64,000 nucleotides of DNA, taken from Plumapathes pennacea (taxonomy: Eukaryota > Cnidaria > Anthozoa > Antipatharia > Myriopathidae). The stretch spans positions 7,156,001-7,220,000 of the forward strand of contig OZ038466.1 of assembly GCA_964036295.1 (NCBI GenBank), read 5' to 3'. Under the pieces are notes generated by a model that searched no databases, was not told the origin of the DNA, and saw only the letters and a list, made by a program, of their open reading frames with translations. The number at the start of each line of letters is the position of its first letter. Position 1 is the stretch's first letter. The position numbers and the translations under genes are program-made. Of this stretch, positions 61,501 to 64,000 are shown piece by piece.

Positions 61501-64000
61501 ACATGTGAGGAAGATGCACTAATGTAAGGAGGGTGCATACAAGTAAAGAAGACGCATTTATGTAAGGAAGATGCATAGGTGTAAGGAAAGTGCATACATG
61601 TAAAGAAGATGCACACGTGTAAAAAAGATGCATACATGTAAGGAAGACAGATACATGTAAAGAAGATGCATATATGTAAGGAAAATGTATACATGTAAGG
61701 AAAATGTATACATGTTAGGAAACTGCATACATGTAAGGAAGATGCACATGTAAGGAAAATGCACAGATGTAAGAAGGGTGCATACGTGTAAGGAAGATAC
61801 ACACATGTAAGGAGGATGCACACCTGTAAGGAATATGCAAACATGTAAAAAAGATGCATAAATGTAAAGAAGATGCATACATGTAACGAAAATGCATACA
61901 TGTAAGGAAGAAGCATACATGGAAGTAAAACGCATACAGATAAGAAGGATGCATACATGTAAGGAAGGTACATACATGAAAAGAAGATGCATACATGTAA
62001 GGAAGATCCTTACGTGTAAGGAAGATGCATACATGGAAGGAACATGCATACATGTAAAAAACTTGCATACATGTAAGGAACATGCATACATGTAAGGAAG
62101 ATGGATACATGTAAGGAAGATGCATATAAGTAAGGAAGATGCATACATGTAAGGAAGATACATACATGTGAGGAAGATGCAAAAATGTAAGGAAAATGCA
62201 TACATATAAGGGAGACACATACTTGTAAGAAAGATGCATAAATGTAGGGAAGGTGCATACTTGTAAGCAAGATGCATACATGTAAGGAAGATGCATACAT
62301 GTAAGGAAGATCCATACGTGTAAGGAAAATGCATGCATGTAAGGAAGAGGCACACATGTAAGGAACATGCATAGAAGTAAGGAAGATGCATACTTGTAAG
62401 GAAGATGCATACATGTAAGGAAGATGCGCCAATGTAAGGAGGGTCCATACATGTAAGGAAGACGCAAACCTGTAAGGAAGATGCATAAGTGTAAGGAAGA
62501 TGCATACATGTAAAGAAGATGCACACGTGTAAGGAAGAAGCATACATGTAACCAAGACACATACATGTAAGAAAGATGCATATATGTAAGGAGGGTGCAT
62601 ACTTGTAAGGAAGATGTTTATATGTTAGGAAAATATATAAATGTTAAGAAGATGCATACATGTAAGGAAGACGCGTACATGTAAGGAAGACGCACTAATG
62701 TAAGGAGGGTGCATACATGTAAGGAAGACGCATGCATGTAAAAGAGATGCATAAGTGTAAGGAAAATGCATACATGTAAAGAAGATGCACACGTGTAAGA
62801 AAAATGCATACATGTAAGAAAGACAGATACATGTAAAAAAGATGCATATATCTAAGGAAGCTTCATACATGTAAGGAAAATGTAAACATGTTAAGAAAAT
62901 GCATACATGTAAGGAAGATGCACACATGTAAGGAAAATGCACACCTGTAAGGAGGGTGCATAAGTGTAAGCAAGATGCACATATGTAAGGAAGATACACA
63001 CATGAAAGGAAGATGCATACATGTAAGGAAAAGGCATACATGTAAGAAAGATGCATACATGGAAAGAAGATGCATACATGGAAAGAAGACGCATACAGGT
63101 AACAAGGTTAGATACATGTAAGGAGGGTGCATACATGAAAGGAAGATGCATACATGTAAAGAAGATCCAAAAGTGTAAAGAAGATGCATACTTGTAAGGA
63201 AGATGCATATATCTAAGGAACATGCATACATGTAAAGAAGATGGATACATGTAAGGAAGATGGATATATGTAAGGAAGGTGTATACATGTAAGGAAGATG
63301 CAAACATGTAAAAAAGATGCATACATGTAAGGAAGATGCACATATGTAAGGAAGATGCATACATATAAAGAAGACACATACAAGTACGAAAAATGCATTT
63401 ATGTAAGGAGGGTGCATACTCTTAAGGAAAATGCATACGTGTAAGGAAAATGAATACATGTAAGGAAGATCCATACGCGTAAAGAAAATGCATACATGTA
63501 AGAAAGAGGCATACATGTAAGGAACATGCATACATGTAAGAAAGATGCATACATGTAAAAAAAATGCATACATGTATGGAAGAAGCATACATGTAGGGAA
63601 GATGCATACATGTAAGGAGCAGGCATACATGTAAGGAAGATGCATATATGTCAGGAAGATGCACACATGTAAGGAAGGTGCGGTACATATCAGGAAGATT
63701 CATGCATGTAAAGAAGATGCATACATGTAGGGATGAAGCATACATGTAAGGAAGATGCAAACATGTAAGGACGATGCATACATGTAAGAAGATGCAAACT
63801 TGTAGGGAAGGTGCATACATGTAAGGAAGGTCCATACATGTAAGGAAGACCCATACGTCTAAGTAAGATGCATATATTTTAGGAACATGCATAGATGTAA
63901 GGAAGATGCATACATGTAAGGAAGATACACTAATGTAAAGAGGGTCCTCACATGTAAGGAAAACGCATAAATGTAAGGAAGATGCATAGGTGTAAGGAAG
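52541..64000. repeat. 19-bp minisatellite, block 2 (about 600 units, runs off the window)
   Basis: Same unit, orientation and variant types as block 1. It starts at GTAAGGGGATGCATACATG and continues to the window end. Rare variant units such as GCACTAATGTTAGG and CATACCTTTAAGG appear in the same order as in the last 2 kb of block 1. Recurrent AACGAAGACACATAC units near 53.6, 54.8, 56.7, 57.6 and 60.7 kb indicate further higher-order structure of roughly 0.9 kb in places. Confidence 0.98.
52825..55255. repeat. 1215-bp tandem duplication within block 2
   Basis: 52825-54040 and 54040-55255 are colinear copies with landmarks at +1215 (for example ACTAATGTT at 53482 and GCTAATGTT at 54697; ATTTATG units near 53215 and 54430). 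The period is one base less than 64 units. Boundaries are accurate to within a unit or two. Confidence 0.85.

Noticed and set aside
33282..63892. Dozens of minus-strand ORFs, up to 725 codons, rich in Cys, Tyr, His and Met
   Set aside because: They follow from the stop-free minus strand of the 19-bp repeat and appear in all three frames at once. No start context, domain, splice signal or unique flanking coding sequence supports a gene.
33250..64000. CRISPR-like array
   Set aside because: Units are contiguous 19-mers with no unique spacers, and the window is from an intron-bearing eukaryote.

Overview
The window looks like animal nuclear DNA. It is AT-rich and intron-bearing, with a tRNA-derived SINE, small DNA-transposon remnants and long satellite arrays. 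A TNF-receptor-family gene with a C-terminal death domain, small phase-compatible exons and this repeat style would fit a cnidarian, probably a stony coral or sea anemone. That placement is inference from gene and repeat style; nothing in the window proves the species.

Layout. 1-5075 is a 338-bp satellite whose last copy decays into unique DNA. 5.1-12.4 kb is gene-poor, with foldback and MITE-like elements and two weak short ORF candidates. 12439-13416 is an intact single-exon gene for a membrane-anchored endonuclease/exonuclease/phosphatase (EEP) protein resembling tyrosyl-DNA phosphodiesterase 2 (TDP2). 13.4-18.4 kb holds foldback elements, a 446-bp MITE with TAA target duplications and a lone signal-peptide-like exon. 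18.4-18.7 kb is a SINE with A and B boxes. 18911-23303 (minus strand) is a TNF receptor superfamily gene reconstructed here from six exons: signal core plus first cysteine-rich repeat, two further repeats, stalk, transmembrane segment, cytoplasmic linker and death domain. Its first exon was not found. 23.3-33.2 kb is mostly non-coding, with a diverged tandem element at 29.2-29.8 kb and a foldback element at 32.0-32.8 kb.

From 33250 to the end the window is dominated by a 19-bp minisatellite, about 27.6 kb in two blocks (33250-49375 and 52541-64000, the second running off the window). It has nested higher-order structure: 969-bp units (51 x 19), a 3795-bp near-identical tandem duplication, a 1215-bp duplication, and colinear variant order between the two blocks at about 7.2 kb offset. 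The 3.2-kb spacer carries four other tandem-repeat types and is bordered on both sides by GTATAC-rich tracts. The minisatellite's minus strand has no stop codon in any frame, so its very long ORFs are a property of the repeat and are not called as genes.

Functionally, the only well supported genes are the TDP2-like EEP protein and the death receptor. They are unrelated neighbours on opposite strands. A transcript from the death-receptor locus must cross a roughly 1-kb GAGT-type repeat in an intron.
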